Of a stretch of 64,000 bases of DNA, positions 63,805 to 64,000 are shown one piece after another. This DNA is from Nocardia australiensis. Lineage in GTDB: Bacteria > Actinomycetota > Actinomycetes > Mycobacteriales > Mycobacteriaceae. The notes under the pieces were generated by a model. The model did not search any database and had not been told where the DNA came from. It saw nothing but the letters and a program-made list of their open reading frames with translations. The position numbers were made by a program, and so were the translations under genes. The stretch is taken from contig NZ_JAJFZM010000001.1 in NCBI RefSeq assembly GCF_020733705.1, positions 1,302,001 through 1,366,000 on the forward strand, in the 5' to 3' direction. Numbering within the stretch: the first letter of the stretch is position 1; every line of letters begins with the position of its first letter.

Positions 63805-64000
63805 TCACATCATCACCAAAGCGCTCAGCAGATCCACGAATGACACACCCTTTTTGGCCACACCGAACACCCGTGCCCGCAGCAGCGTCTGCCGCGCCCA
63901 ACTGCGGTGCGGCCGCATCTCGTTCATCTTGTTGCGATATTCCGACGCCGCCACGCCACCCACATCGACCTGCAGGATATTCAGTGCGTCCGAATACTCC
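63805..64000 (-). CDS. third gene of the Ter-associated operon (C-terminal 65 codons only)
   Basis: Only the end of the gene is in the window: ILQVDVGGVAASEYRNKMNE and MRPHRSWARQTLLRARVFG, ending LLSALVMM. The stop is 47 bp before the start of the phosphoribosyltransferase fusion. In related operons the gene here is often a CitE/HpcH-like C-C bond lyase, and the RNKMNEM and SWARQTL phrases are consistent with that, but the fragment is too short to be sure. Confidence 0.6.
   Translation of the reverse strand, partial: EYSDALNILQVDVGGVAASEYRNKMNEMRPHRSWARQTLLRARVFGVAKKGVSFVDLLSALVMM

Overview
The window is high-GC actinobacterial DNA, most likely from Nocardia or a close mycolic-acid relative such as Rhodococcus. 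Evidence: strong GC bias at third codon positions, many GTG and TTG starts and probable leaderless genes, an LpqH-type (19-kDa antigen) lipoprotein, an AlkB alkane hydroxylase, F420-type and TIGR04338/DUF2786 proteins, and the mycobacterial gene order ino1 - padR - (DUF1707 genes) - DUF5318 - ponA1 - GT87 membrane protein. The genus is inferred from gene content and was not tested by alignment. No rRNA, tRNA, CRISPR array or complete mobile element was found.

Region by region. 1-9.6 kb: a sugar-oxidation regulon (sugar porter, MDR and SDR dehydrogenases, FadR-type GntR regulator, enolase-superfamily sugar-acid dehydratase, FAH-family 2-keto-3-deoxy-acid dehydratase, ketoglutarate-semialdehyde dehydrogenase, SMP-30 lactonase). 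Together these make an archaeal-style non-phosphorylative (Weimberg-type) pentose route to 2-oxoglutarate. Three copies of one dyad sit at the regulon promoters. 9.6-11.1 kb: a membrane protein and an LpqH-like lipoprotein. 11.2-16.8 kb: a tight four-gene cassette of two unrecognised proteins, a TPR protein and a CHAT (caspase-like) protease; this is the best candidate for an undescribed system. 16.8-25.2 kb: alpha/beta hydrolase, amino-acid-type ABC transporter with a fused binding protein and permease, F420-type oxidoreductase, AraC regulator, HisC paralogue and a sugar-ABC ATPase. 25.2-31.4 kb: decayed gene fragments, orphan alkB, secreted lipase, menC, and a metallohydrolase/DUF2786 pair. 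31.5-34.7 kb: a LpqY/SugAB-like sugar ABC transporter without its own ATPase. 34.9-39.4 kb: class A PBP, tandem GyrI-like proteins, and an orphan gene flanked by tyrosine-recombinase tails. 39.8-48.9 kb: a large palindrome and the ino1-to-ponA1 block. 48.9-54.2 kb: a TerD / AIM24-like cluster. 54.3-60.2 kb: a PTS-type dihydroxyacetone kinase operon with a glycerol-type channel and an IclR regulator. 60.3-64 kb: part of a Ter-associated biosynthetic operon (HAD, phosphoribosyltransferase-TRSP-StiP fusion, and the end of a third gene).

How it fits together. The genes are mainly metabolic (sugar oxidation, dihydroxyacetone, alkane and lipid use, menaquinone, inositol) and envelope-related (two PBP1-type synthases, lipoproteins). 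Two stress or conflict modules lie among them: the CHAT-TPR cassette and the Ter-related genes. Functions rest on motifs read directly from the translated sequence; no database search was run, and starts were chosen from ribosome-binding sites, gene overlaps and promoter spacing.
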